A stretch of DNA of 64,000 nt. It comes from Pseudomonas prosekii (GTDB lineage: Bacteria > Pseudomonadota > Gammaproteobacteria > Pseudomonadales > Pseudomonadaceae). The DNA is taken from NCBI RefSeq assembly GCF_900105155.1, contig NZ_LT629762.1, forward strand, positions 5,651,501 through 5,715,500. The letters run 5' to 3'. Below the pieces are notes generated by a model. It did no database searches. It was not told the origin of the DNA and saw only the letters and a program-made list of their open reading frames with translations. A program made the translations under genes and the position numbers. The number at the start of each line of letters is the position of its first letter. Position 1 is the first letter of the stretch. This document shows, piece after piece, positions 7,923 to 16,617 of this stretch.

Positions 7923-8834
7923 GTGGACAGATTTTCGGCGTTAGAAATCTTCGTGAGGGTCGTCGAAATCGGCAGCTTTTCGCGCACGGCGATTGAGCTG
8001 TCGATCAGTCAATCGACGGTCAGCAAGCAAATTACCGATTTGGAAAAACAGCTACAGGCCAAGCTATTTTCACGTACCACCCGCCGGTTGTTTTTGACTG
8101 ATGCCGGTGAGCGGTTTTATGAGCAGGCGAAGCTTATTCTTGAGCAATACGCCATGGCGTTAGGCGATGCATTCAATACCCGCCAGACGCCTTCAGGCAC
8201 CTTACGTATCGCTACACCAATTCTGCTCGGGCGAAAGCAATTGACCCCGTTGCTGCCGCGCTTTTTCCAGCGCTACCCCGACATCGTGTTGGAGCATTTC
8301 CTGAGCGATTCCGCGACAGATCTGATTCGCGATGGCGTAGATGTGTCTATCCGCGTTGGCGAAATGAAAGATAGCTCTCACCAGGCGCGAAAACTCGGTG
8401 CTCTCCAACCTGTCACCGTAGCCTCGCCCGCGTTCCTGAAGGACCATCCAGCGATTCTTCATCCTCGCGATTTGGCTCGCGTACCGTGCCTGATTTACCT
8501 GCGCAACCCCACGCCTTTCGAGTGGACGTTCAGCGGTGTCAACGGTGAGACAGTGTCGGTTGAAGTTGAAGGACCCTATCGGGTGAACGGGTTTGAAGCG
8601 CTTTGCGAAGCCGCGATCGCAGGACTTGGAGTTTTGAGAGCGCCATTGTCGGCCTGCGGCGAGGATCTGGAGGCCGGTAGATTGGTTAGGCTGCTGACAG
8701 ATTACGACGCCGCTTTCGTTCCCATCTATGCGGTAATGCCTGCCTCATCCTGGATCCCGCAGAAGACTCGCGTGATGGTGGATTTCCTAGTGGAAGAGTT
8801 CCAGCGCAATCCGTGGCTTAGAGGACCTGACTAA
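7923..8834 (+). CDS. LysR family transcriptional regulator
   Basis: A 303-residue full-length LysR regulator with a GTG start preceded by GAGGGG. The HTH covers about residues 3-62 (FSRTAIELSISQSTVSKQITDLEKQL, then FSRTTRRLFLTDAG). The effector domain follows, with the STDALRD-like SDSATDLIRDGVDVSIRVG typical of the CrgA/DntR-like group that controls SDR, GST and quinone reductase genes. It is divergent from the GST gene. The module shared with 2471-2514 suggests that it also controls the SDR operon there. Its stop overlaps the end of the convergent TetR gene by 4 bases. Confidence 0.88.
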   Translation: MDRFSALEIFVRVVEIGSFSRTAIELSISQSTVSKQITDLEKQLQAKLFSRTTRRLFLTDAGERFYEQAKLILEQYAMALGDAFNTRQTPSGTLRIATPILLGRKQLTPLLPRFFQRYPDIVLEHFLSDSATDLIRDGVDVSIRVGEMKDSSHQARKLGALQPVTVASPAFLKDHPAILHPRDLARVPCLIYLRNPTPFEWTFSGVNGETVSVEVEGPYRVNGFEALCEAAIAGLGVLRAPLSACGEDLEAGRLVRLLTDYDAAFVPIYAVMPASSWIPQKTRVMVDFLVEEFQRNPWLRGPD

Positions 8835-9502
8835 AGCCTTGGGCCAGCAGGAAACGCTTGCATGGCGACCTGAACGATCTCCAGAAGTTGGTGGGAGGTC
8901 GCACCATCTCTGGCTTGTACAGCCAATCCTCGGGCGAGCACATTGAAGTAAGCGGCTAATGCTTGGGTATTGGTGTCGGCCGACACGTCACCTTCATCGA
9001 TGCCGCGCTGAATCCTCGCCTCCATTGCATGGCGAGCCATCGCTCTGTGCTCGGTCATCATTTCGCGAACCGAATGCAACGCGGGAGGAACGTGAACGCA
9101 TGCTACGGAAATCATGCAGCCGGAGGGTAGATCGTCTCGGGTGAACTCAGTAGCGGTCGCCTCCATCAATCGTTTGAAGGCGGTTCGCGTGTCAGTCGCA
9201 TCATTCAAGATGCCGAGAAACCACTCACCTGACGCTGCCAGATAGGCATTAGTCGCCTCTGCGTAGAGCTGCTCTTTACTCCCAAAAGAGTTGTAAAAGC
9301 TCGACGCACTGATTCCCATCACCGCAATCAGGCTTTCGAAGGATGTGCCTTCGTAGCCCGACTCCCAAAACAATTTCATTGCTTGGTGCACGGCAATCGC
9401 CCGGTCGAAATTCGATGGCCGCCCGCGACCACGTTTTTTGGGTTCAGATAATTTTGGTTCAATCACTCCAATATTCCTTGACGAGGGGATTTCCAGCGCC
9501 AT
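8831..9502 (-). CDS. TetR/AcrR family transcriptional regulator
   Basis: A 223-residue regulator if the ATG at 9502 (MALEIPSSRN) is used; a GTG at 9526 in the same frame would add 8 residues but lies inside the operator palindrome. A basic segment, KKRGRGRPSNFD, precedes the HTH, as in many AcrR-type regulators. The recognition region reads AVMGISASSFYNSFGSKEQL, a different subfamily from the other three TetRs here. It is divergent from the operon at 9577-10927 and should repress it through the palindrome at 9516. The ligand is unknown. Confidence 0.85.
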   Translation of the reverse strand: MALEIPSSRNIGVIEPKLSEPKKRGRGRPSNFDRAIAVHQAMKLFWESGYEGTSFESLIAVMGISASSFYNSFGSKEQLYAEATNAYLAASGEWFLGILNDATDTRTAFKRLMEATATEFTRDDLPSGCMISVACVHVPPALHSVREMMTEHRAMARHAMEARIQRGIDEGDVSADTNTQALAAYFNVLARGLAVQARDGATSHQLLEIVQVAMQAFPAGPRL

Positions 9503-9529
9503 AGTATTGCATATAGGAGTGATCACTCC
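9461..9529. promoter_or_regulatory. TetR operator palindrome with a second half-site
   Basis: GGAGTGATCACTCC at 9516-9529 is a perfect 14-bp palindrome between the TetR gene (start 9502) and the operon starting at 9577. A half-site, AATCACTCCA at 9461-9470, matches 9 of 10 bases of the right half (GATCACTCCA at 9521) exactly 60 bases away, inside the TetR reading frame. The pair could allow cooperative binding and self-repression. The function is inferred from symmetry and position. Confidence 0.68.
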
Positions 9530-9576
9530 AAAAAAACATTTCCCCGATTTAACGCATCGCTTATGAGGTCGCTTTT

Positions 9577-10179
9577 ATGAAAATTGGGATGTTGGGCTCG
9601 GGCACTGTGGCGCTGTCCATTGCTAAGCACGCGATTGATCAGGGCCATGAGGTCTTGCTGAGCAACCGCAGTGGTGCGACTAAATTGGCCGATGCACTGT
9701 CGCAGTTGGGGCCGAAGGCTTCCGTCGTCACCCTCGCCGAAGCCGCCGCAGCTCCGGTGGTGCTACTGGCTACGCCTTGGACGACGATCGAGACAGTTCT
9801 CAGTGGACTGCCAGCATGGAACAACCGAATCCTGATTGACGCCACTAACCCGTTTTTGGAGACAACGCCCAAATGGGTGTTTGACGACCTCGGGGAGCGT
9901 GGCGCGAGTGAAATTGTTGCTGAGTTGGCGCCGGGCGCACGGGTAGTCAAGGCGTTCAACAATCTTGAAATGGCTAACTTCAATGCTGGCCCCGTCCACA
10001 ACCAAGGCCGAAGGGTGCTGTTCGTGTCCGGCGATGACAGCGAAGCCAAGGCGTTCGTGACCGAGTTCATTCAGAGAATTGGCTTTCGCACCGTCGATCT
10101 CGGGGGACTCAAGGAGGGTGGAAGAATGCAACAAGCCGGCGGCCCTCTCGCCGGGCATGACTTCTTACTCCCTCAATAA
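9577..10179 (+). CDS. NADPH-dependent F420 reductase-like protein
   Basis: A 200-residue Rossmann protein starting MKIGMLGSGTVALSIAKHAI, the N-terminal pattern of F420:NADP oxidoreductase-like proteins (COG2085 type). It then has LLSNRSG, which fits NADPH, LATPWTTIETVL and the conserved LIDATNPF, followed by RVVKAFNNLEMANF. Pseudomonads do not make F420, so the true electron carrier or substrate is unknown; a flavin or small molecule is possible. It is the first gene of a likely three-gene unit with two YciI proteins 41 bases downstream, under the divergent TetR. Confidence 0.82.
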   Translation: MKIGMLGSGTVALSIAKHAIDQGHEVLLSNRSGATKLADALSQLGPKASVVTLAEAAAAPVVLLATPWTTIETVLSGLPAWNNRILIDATNPFLETTPKWVFDDLGERGASEIVAELAPGARVVKAFNNLEMANFNAGPVHNQGRRVLFVSGDDSEAKAFVTEFIQRIGFRTVDLGGLKEGGRMQQAGGPLAGHDFLLPQ

Positions 10180-10220
10180 TCATTCTTTCTAAACAAACTA
10201 TCCTTCTGGAGTGCAAAACG

Positions 10221-10550
10221 ATGATTGACGAAAACGGGCCACACTATTTTGTAGCCTTTCACACCCCAGGGCCGAAATGGGTACCGGGCGTGAAATACAA
10301 CGAACAACCTGAGTTTATGACTCATGTGAATTACATGATCGAACTGCATCAGAAGGGGCTGATTGTGCTCAGCGGCCCGTTCATGGAAAAGGCGGGCGGG
10401 CTCAATGGAGTGTTGGCAAACGGCGGCATGTCGATTTTCAAGGCCGCTGATTTTGAAGACGCAAAAAAAATCGCCGGCGACGATCCAACGGTCAAGTCCG
10501 GCTTCCTAAACCTCGAAGTCAAAATGATGTGGGTCCCATTCCATACCTGA
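10221..10550 (+). CDS. YciI family protein, copy 1
   Basis: A 109-residue small alpha/beta barrel-like protein of the YciI/YCII group (dimeric ferredoxin-like fold). It begins MIDENGPHYFVAFHTPGP and contains a conserved segment, LIVLSGPFMEKAGG, near the middle, where family members keep an acidic/His pocket. A few YciI proteins act on small chlorinated or aldehyde-like compounds, but most have no known reaction. TCTGGAG precedes the ATG. It differs from the next gene at only about 20 of 109 residues, so the two are a recent tandem duplication. Confidence 0.85.
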   Translation: MIDENGPHYFVAFHTPGPKWVPGVKYNEQPEFMTHVNYMIELHQKGLIVLSGPFMEKAGGLNGVLANGGMSIFKAADFEDAKKIAGDDPTVKSGFLNLEVKMMWVPFHT

Positions 10551-10597
10551 CAGCACATCGCTTTTGAATCCCCCATTTTCCTTTTGGAGTAACAATC

Positions 10598-10927
10598 ATG
10601 ATTGACGAAAACGGCCCACATTATTTTGTCGCCTTCCAATCCCCTGGCCCGAACTGGGTCCAAGGCGTGAAATACAACGAGCAACCTGGGTTCATGGACC
10701 ATGTTGGCTACATGATCGAAATGCAAGAGAAAGGCCTGACCGTGCTCAGCGGTCCGTTCATGGAAAAAGCTGGCGGGCTTAATGGCGTACTGGCAGACGG
10801 CGGCATGACGATCTTCAAGGCCGCTGACCTCGAAGAAGCCATCAAGATCGGCACCGACGATCCAACGGTTAAGTCAGGCCTACTGAATGTCGAAGTGAAG
10901 ATGATGTGGGTGCCGTTCCATACCTGA
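10598..10927 (+). CDS. YciI family protein, copy 2
   Basis: A 109-residue paralogue of the gene at 10221, about 82% identical by direct comparison, 47 bases downstream, with a TTTGGAG ribosome site. The changes cluster in residues 14-45 and 76-101, while the LSGPFMEKAGGLNGVLA core and the KMMWVPFHT end are unchanged. This pattern suggests that both copies are kept functional and may differ in ligand. A strong terminator lies about 50 bases after the stop, ending the three-gene unit. Confidence 0.85.
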   Translation: MIDENGPHYFVAFQSPGPNWVQGVKYNEQPGFMDHVGYMIEMQEKGLTVLSGPFMEKAGGLNGVLADGGMTIFKAADLEEAIKIGTDDPTVKSGLLNVEVKMMWVPFHT

Positions 10928-10979
10928 TCAGCCCAGGAAGACTCATATGATGTTCTTCGGGGTGTGGTTTTCATCCTTT

Positions 10980-11009
10980 GAGCGGCGCTTTACAGCCCGC
11001 TCTTTTTTT
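10980..11009 (+). terminator. Rho-independent terminator of the YciI operon
   Basis: GAGCGG at 10980-10985 pairs with CCGCTC at 10997-11002 and is followed by seven T. It ends the plus-strand YciI operon and overlaps the last codons of the convergent TetR gene. Confidence 0.65.
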
Positions 11010-11565
11010 CAGGCGCGGCAGGCCAGCCACTGATGACCGACTGCAAGAACTGTTCAGATAATTGAGGGCTGTCCAGCGCTCTGGCAATCAGCATTGCACC
11101 AGCTATTGAGGAAAGTATGCGAAGCGATTCCCGGTACTTCTCGTCATGAGTTTCGCCCTCGACCAGCACCATCAGCGTTTCAATCAAGTCCTCAATACCT
11201 TTGGTGAATGCACTGCTGACTGCACCGCCAGTGCGAGCGACGTCTGCACCTAAAGCGGGGATGGGGCAGCCCTCCATCCAATTATCCAGATGCGCTTGCG
11301 TCAAGTAACCCTGTATGAGTTCCGAGATGGTTTTTGCGTTCTGCCACTCTTGGATGTTTGACTCGAATGTTCTGCTGACGGCTTCCGATGCTAGCTGTTC
11401 CTTTCCGCCAGGAAACTGTCCGTAAAATCCGCCATGGGTCAGACCCACTGATCGTGAGAGTTCACCGATGCCAATTCCATCTATACCTTTTTCGCGATAT
11501 AGGCGGGATGCGGCAGTGAGGATCGCCTCTTTATTCGCCGCCGCTTGTTCTTTCGTGACTTTCAT
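10990..11565 (-). CDS. TetR/AcrR family transcriptional regulator
   Basis: A 191-residue regulator starting MKVTKEQAAANKEAILTAAS. Its HTH reads ELSRSVGLTHGGFYGQFPGGKEQL, so it belongs to the same subfamily as the TetRs at 4791 and 5363, and the N-terminus is nearly the same as that of the latter (MKVSKEQ). The C-terminal domain has the 'GCPIPALGADVARTGG' segment of this group. Its target is not obvious: upstream (11566-11733) is only a LysR remnant, followed by the MexEF-OprN-type operon. It may control itself, the remnant or the efflux genes. A 10-bp palindrome, ATGCTAGCAT, is at 11614-11623. Confidence 0.87.
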   Translation of the reverse strand: MKVTKEQAAANKEAILTAASRLYREKGIDGIGIGELSRSVGLTHGGFYGQFPGGKEQLASEAVSRTFESNIQEWQNAKTISELIQGYLTQAHLDNWMEGCPIPALGADVARTGGAVSSAFTKGIEDLIETLMVLVEGETHDEKYRESLRILSSIAGAMLIARALDSPQLSEQFLQSVISGWPAAPEKKSGL

Positions 11566-11733
11566 GAGGTGTTCCTCTAGTGCAGGCGAACCTGATTGAA
11601 CCGATTTGCTTCGATGCTAGCATTGATTACGGTGATCATATAACGTCGTAGACGAACGTCCTTCGGACCTCCGCGATGCTAGGCGTGTCCCGAGTCTGCG
11701 ACTCTAGTCAAAATCTATACGGGAATGTGTCCC

Positions 11734-12012
11734 ATGAAACGTAATGAGCTGCGCAGTATCGATTTGAACCTGCTCGTTGTCTTCGAAACGCTCATCCAGG
11801 AACGTAACTTAACTCGTGCAGGCAAGAGGCTATCGCTCGGCCAGCCAGCGGTGAGCGCTGCGTTGATTCGACTTCGTAGGCTGTTCAACGACCCATTGTT
11901 TGAGCGCAATGGCCGCACAATGGTGCCAACGCCTAGAGCTTTAAGTGCAGCGCAAATGCTTGGCCCGGCGCTTGATTCTGTTTGCGTTGCTCTTGCGGAT
12001 ACCAAGGGTTGA
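11734..12012 (+). pseudogene. Truncated MexT-like LysR regulator (HTH domain only)
   Basis: Only 92 residues, starting MKRNELRSIDLNLLVVFETL, before an in-frame TGA. It covers the LysR HTH (RAGKRLSLGQPAVSAALIRLRRLF, then DPLFERNGRTMVPTPRA) and then stops, where LysR proteins run to about 300 residues. The sequence style and the position directly upstream of mexEF-oprN-type genes match MexT, the LysR activator of that operon. The following bases up to the adaptor gene do not continue the effector domain, so this looks like a deletion. A free HTH peptide could still bind DNA. A complete regulator may exist elsewhere in the genome. Confidence 0.75.
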
Positions 12013-12050
12013 ACAGGGCCAGTTCTTCTTTCGGCTTTAAACATGACACC

Positions 12051-12067
12051 TATCATTAATAGTGATA
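12051..12067 (+). promoter_or_regulatory. LysR-type dyad upstream of the efflux operon
   Basis: TATCA-TTAATAG-TGATA, with perfect 5-bp arms and the T-N11-A pattern of LysR sites, lies 87 bases before the adaptor start at 12154. MexT is known to bind ATCA-N5-GAT type sites; this one resembles them but has a longer spacer. It is a plausible activator site for a MexT-like protein. Confidence 0.5.
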
Positions 12068-12153
12068 CCCAAATTCACTCCGTTCAATTCGTCGAGGCCT
12101 CGCGTGAGGCCGAGAATCCACAAATCCCTAAACCCGTCTGGCGGACACATCCC

Positions 12154-13413
12154 ATGGAACAGTCACTAAAACCTCTGCGTTATCCTCTTGCTGCGTTGGC
12201 ACTGACAGTTCTGGCAGCGTGTGACCGCACACCTGATGCAGCGTTGGCACCAGCAGCGCCACACGTCACCGTTGCCAAGGTACTCGAACAGCCCATCACC
12301 GAGTGGGATGAAGTCACCGCTCGACTGGAGGCGCCAGAAACCGTCGAGGTTCGTCCTCGGGTTTCGGGTCAGATCGACCGTGTGGCCTTCACCGATGGTG
12401 CACTGGTAAAAAGAGGTGATTTGCTGTTTCAGATTGATGCACGTCCGTTCGAACATGAAGTCCATCGCATCGAAGCGCAGCTGCAACAAGCCCGAGCAAC
12501 TTTGGTTCGCACAGGCAACGAAGCTCAGCGCGGCCAGCGCTTGTTGAGCAGCAACGCGATTTCCGCAGAGTTGGCCGACACTCGCACCACCACTGCACAA
12601 GAAGCCCGGGCCGGTGTCGATGCCATTCAGGCGCAGCTGGATCTCGCACGCTTGAACCTCAGTTTCACCCGCGTTACCGCACCGATCACCGGTCGAGTCA
12701 GTCGGGCGGAAATCACCGCCGGCAACATCGTCACCGCTGACACCACGCCGCTTACCAGCGTTGTCTCCACCGATAAGGTCTACGCCTATTTCGATACTGA
12801 CGAGCGCATGTTCCTTAAATACAGTCTGCTTTCCCGCCAAGGGCAGCGCGGTCAAGCCACTCCGGTGTACATGGGCCTGTCAAACGAGGAGGGCAACAGC
12901 CACATCGGGCAGATGAACTTCGTCGATAACCAAGTCAACCCGAAAACCGGCACCATTCGCGGCCGCGCGGTGTTCGATAACGCTGACGGTCAGTACACCC
13001 CCGGACTGTATGCCCGGTTGAAGTTAGTCGGCAGCGCTGCCTACCCCGGCTTGCTGATCAAAGACGAAGCAGTGGGGACTGACCTCGGCAAGAAATTTGT
13101 GCTGGTCGTCGATAAAGACAACAAAGCTATCTATCGCAGCGTCGATCTGGGGCCAAAGCTTGAGGGGCTGCGCATCGTTCGCAGTGGTTTGCAGAAAGAA
13201 GATCGCATTGTCATCAACGGCCTTCAACGCGTTCGTCCTGGCGCGGTGATTGATCCGCAGGATGCGCCAATGGCTAGCCCGGAAACGGTTGCCACACTGG
13301 CGAGCCAGCGTCAGGCAATTGAAGCCAGTAATCGTCCCGTCATCCAGTCGCCCGTCTCTGTCAAATCACCTGAACTGGTGAAGACGGAAACTGCGATTTC
13401 GCCTCGCGGTTAA
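12154..13413 (+). CDS. mexE: RND efflux periplasmic adaptor subunit, MexE-like
   Basis: A 419-residue membrane fusion protein. The start at 12154 gives a lipoprotein signal with LAAC ending at Cys23, so the protein should be anchored in the inner membrane and reach through the periplasm. The lipoyl-like half motifs (VRPRVSGQIDRVAFTDGALVKRG and FTRVTAPITGRVSRAEITAG) flank a coiled-coil hairpin. The next genes are an RND pump and an outer-membrane channel, in the order of mexEF-oprN. The long C-terminal tail after the beta-barrel part is normal for MexE. It should join the pump to the channel to expel drugs and electrophilic metabolites. Confidence 0.85.
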   Translation: MEQSLKPLRYPLAALALTVLAACDRTPDAALAPAAPHVTVAKVLEQPITEWDEVTARLEAPETVEVRPRVSGQIDRVAFTDGALVKRGDLLFQIDARPFEHEVHRIEAQLQQARATLVRTGNEAQRGQRLLSSNAISAELADTRTTTAQEARAGVDAIQAQLDLARLNLSFTRVTAPITGRVSRAEITAGNIVTADTTPLTSVVSTDKVYAYFDTDERMFLKYSLLSRQGQRGQATPVYMGLSNEEGNSHIGQMNFVDNQVNPKTGTIRGRAVFDNADGQYTPGLYARLKLVGSAAYPGLLIKDEAVGTDLGKKFVLVVDKDNKAIYRSVDLGPKLEGLRIVRSGLQKEDRIVINGLQRVRPGAVIDPQDAPMASPETVATLASQRQAIEASNRPVIQSPVSVKSPELVKTETAISPRG

Positions 13414-13425
13414 TGGAGATCTGAC

Positions 13426-16400
13426 ATGAAATTTTCCCAGTTCTTCATTACGCGGCCAATTTTCGCCGCCGTACTGTCTCTGCTGATTTTAATTGCTGGC
13501 ACTATCTCGCTGTTCCAATTGCCCATCAGCGAATACCCCGAGGTGGTTCCTCCGACCGTGGTGGTCCACGCCAACTATCCGGGTGCCAACCCAAAAGTTA
13601 TTGGGGAAACGGTGGCTGCTCCACTGGAGCAAGCCATTACTGGCGTAGAGAACATGCTGTACATGTCCTCGCAATCAACCGCTGACGGTCGCCTGACTCT
13701 GACAGTGACCTTCGCCCTCGGCACCGATCTCGACAACGCCCAAGTCCAAGTGCAAAACCGCGTGACCCGCACCGAGCCAAAGCTGCCGGAAGAAGTGACT
13801 CGCATCGGTATTACCGTCGACAAGGCTTCGCCTGAGCTGACGTTGCTGGTGCATCTGGTATCGCCGGATAAGCGCTACGACATGCTCTACCTGTCGAACT
13901 ACGCGATCCTCAATGTAAAGGATGAATTGGCCCGTCTGAACGGTATCGGCGACGTGCAGTTGTTCGGCATGGGCGACTACTCACTGCGTATTTGGCTCGA
14001 CCCGAACAAGACCGCTTCGCGCAATCTGACCGCAACTGATGTAGTCAACGCGGTACGTGAGCAAAACCGTCAGGTCGCTGCTGGGCAACTCGGTGCGCCA
14101 CCAGCGCCGAATGCCACCAGTTTCCAAATGTCGATCAACTCCCAGGGACGCCTGGTCACTGAAGAAGAGTTTGAAAACGTGATCATTCGCAGCGGTGCCA
14201 ACGGCGAAATAACGCGCCTGAAGGACATCGCCCGAGTCGAACTCGGCTCAAACCAGTACGCTTTGCGCGCCTTGCTGAACAACCAGGAAGCGGTAGCGAT
14301 GCCGATCTTCCAGCGCCCCGGTTCCAACGCCATCGACATCTCTAACCAGGTGCGGGCGAAAATGGCCGAGCTGAAGAAAAACTTTCCGGAAGGCATGGAT
14401 TTCGAGATCGTCTACGACCCGACTATCTTCGTTCGTAGCTCGATTGAGGCGGTGGTCCACACCCTGTTCGAAGCCCTGATTCTCGTGGTGCTGGTGGTGA
14501 TCCTGTTCCTGCAAACCTGGCGCGCCTCGATCATTCCCCTGGTCGCGGTACCCGTGTCGCTGATCGGTACCTTTGCCGTGATGCACCTGCTCGGATTTTC
14601 GCTTAACGCCTTGTCGCTGTTCGGACTGGTATTGGCCATCGGTATCGTGGTCGACGATGCGATCGTGGTGGTGGAGAACGTCGAGCGAAATATCGAGGGC
14701 GGGCTGGAGCCGATCGAAGCGACCAAGAAAGCCATGGGCGAAGTGACGGGGCCAATCATCGCCACGGCATTGGTGCTCTGTGCGGTATTCGTACCTGCGG
14801 CGTTCATCTCTGGCCTTACCGGGCAGTTCTATAAGCAATTCGCGTTAACCATTGCCATCTCGACGGTGATTTCGGCATTCAACTCGCTGACCCTTTCGCC
14901 GGCACTGGCGGCGGTATTGCTCAAGGCCCACGGCGCGCCGAAGGATCACTTCTCGAAAGTGCTCGATCGTTTGCTAGGTGGCTGGTTGTTCAAACCTTTC
15001 AACCGCTTCTTCGAAAAGGCCAGCCACGGTTATGTGGTGGCAGTAGCCAAGATCATTCGGGGCAGTAGCGTTGCGTTGCTGATTTATGCTGGCCTGATCG
15101 CGATGACCTACATGGGCTTCAGCACCACCCCAACCGGGTTCGTGCCGACGCAAGACAAGAAGTACCTGGTGACCTTCGCCCAATTGCCAGACGCCGCCAG
15201 CCTGGATCGCACTGAGAATGTAATCCGTCGCATGAGCACCATCGCCATGAACGAACCGGGCTTCGACAGCGCCGTGGCGTTTCCGGGCCTGTCGATCAAC
15301 GGCTTCACTAACAGCCCGAACGCCGGTATCGCGTTCATCGGGTTGAGCAACTTCGAAGAACGCGCCGACCCGAGCCTTTCGGCGATGGGGATTTCCGCAT
15401 CGCTGAACGCCAAGTTCGGCGGCATCCAGGACGCCTACATCGCGGTGTTCCCGCCACCACCGGTACAAGGCCTGGGTACCATCGGTGGTTTCCGTTTGCA
15501 GATCGAGGACCGGGGCAACTTGGGCTACGACGAGCTGTACAAGGAAACCATGAACATCATCACCAAAAGCCGTTCGGTGCCGGAATTGGCCAACCTGTTC
15601 ACCAGCTACACGGTCAACGTGCCGCAGGTCGAAGCAAACATCGATCGCGAGAAAGCCAAGACTCACGGCGTGGCAATCAGCGATATTTTCGACACCTTGC
15701 AGGTCTATCTCGGCTCGCTGTACGCCAACGACTTCAACCGGTTTGGCCGCACCTATCAGGTCAACGTCCAGGCTGAACAGCAGTTCCGCCAGGAGCCTGA
15801 ACAGATCGGCCAGTTGAAGGTGCGCAACGACCGTGGCGAGATGATCCCGCTGGCGACCTTCGTCAAGGTCACGCCCACCTCCGGCCCGGATCGGGTGATG
15901 CACTACAACGGCTTTATCACAGCGGAAATTAACGGCGGCGCGGCACCGGGATACAGCTCCGGCCAGGCTCAGGCTGCGATAGAAAAACTGCTCAAGGAGG
16001 AACTGCCCAACGGCATGACCTACGAGTGGACCGACCTGACCTTTCAGCAGATTTTGTCCGGCGATACCGCGTTGCTGGTGTTCCCGCTCTGCGTACTGTT
16101 GGCGTTCCTGGTACTGGCGGCACTGTACGAAAGCTGGAGCCTGCCGTTAGCGGTGATCCTGATCGTGCCGATGACCCTGCTGTCGGCGATTGCCGGGGTA
16201 ATCATTTCCAAAGGCGACAACAATATCTTCACCCAGATTGGCCTGATCGTACTGGTGGGCCTGGCGTGCAAAAACGCGATCCTGATCGTCGAGTTCGCCA
16301 AGGACAAACAGGATCAAGGGCTGTCGCCGCTGGACGCGGTGCTTGAAGCCTGCCGTATGCGTCTGCGCCCGATCCTGATGACTTCGTTTGCGTTCATCAT

Positions 16401-16617
16401 GGGTGTGATTCCGCTCGTGACATCGACCGGTGCCGGATCGGAAATGCGCCGTGCCATGGGCGTTGCGGTGTTCTCCGGGATGCTCGGCGTGACCTTCTTC
16501 GGCTTGCTACTGACACCCGTGTTCTTCGTGTTGATCCGTCGCTACATCGAACGCAAAAACGCCCGCAAGGTTGGCAAGGCTGAGCAAACCCACGCTTCGA
16601 ATCCGGAGGCACACTGA
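13426..16617 (+). CDS. mexF: RND efflux pump inner-membrane subunit, MexF-like
   Basis: A 1063-residue HAE-1 type RND transporter, almost the same length as MexF. It begins MKFSQFFITRPIFAAVLSLL and has 12 membrane segments in two repeats with large periplasmic loops. The proton-relay acids are in [15 protein letters not shown] in segment 4, and the C-terminal half has GLACKNAILIVEFAK in segment 10. It exchanges protons for substrates such as chloramphenicol, quinolones and signalling intermediates in known MexEF systems; the range here is inferred. It starts 12 bases after the adaptor gene and overlaps the channel gene by 1 base (TGATG), so the three are translated together. Confidence 0.9.
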   Translation: MKFSQFFITRPIFAAVLSLLILIAGTISLFQLPISEYPEVVPPTVVVHANYPGANPKVIGETVAAPLEQAITGVENMLYMSSQSTADGRLTLTVTFALGTDLDNAQVQVQNRVTRTEPKLPEEVTRIGITVDKASPELTLLVHLVSPDKRYDMLYLSNYAILNVKDELARLNGIGDVQLFGMGDYSLRIWLDPNKTASRNLTATDVVNAVREQNRQVAAGQLGAPPAPNATSFQMSINSQGRLVTEEEFENVIIRSGANGEITRLKDIARVELGSNQYALRALLNNQEAVAMPIFQRPGSNAIDISNQVRAKMAELKKNFPEGMDFEIVYDPTIFVRSSIEAVVHTLFEALILVVLVVILFLQTWRASIIPLVAVPVSLIGTFAVMHLLGFSLNALSLFGLVLAIGIVVDDAIVVVENVERNIEGGLEPIEATKKAMGEVTGPIIATALVLCAVFVPAAFISGLTGQFYKQFALTIAISTVISAFNSLTLSPALAAVLLKAHGAPKDHFSKVLDRLLGGWLFKPFNRFFEKASHGYVVAVAKIIRGSSVALLIYAGLIAMTYMGFSTTPTGFVPTQDKKYLVTFAQLPDAASLDRTENVIRRMSTIAMNEPGFDSAVAFPGLSINGFTNSPNAGIAFIGLSNFEERADPSLSAMGISASLNAKFGGIQDAYIAVFPPPPVQGLGTIGGFRLQIEDRGNLGYDELYKETMNIITKSRSVPELANLFTSYTVNVPQVEANIDREKAKTHGVAISDIFDTLQVYLGSLYANDFNRFGRTYQVNVQAEQQFRQEPEQIGQLKVRNDRGEMIPLATFVKVTPTSGPDRVMHYNGFITAEINGGAAPGYSSGQAQAAIEKLLKEELPNGMTYEWTDLTFQQILSGDTALLVFPLCVLLAFLVLAALYESWSLPLAVILIVPMTLLSAIAGVIISKGDNNIFTQIGLIVLVGLACKNAILIVEFAKDKQDQGLSPLDAVLEACRMRLRPILMTSFAFIMGVIPLVTSTGAGSEMRRAMGVAVFSGMLGVTFFGLLLTPVFFVLIRRYIERKNARKVGKAEQTHASNPEAH

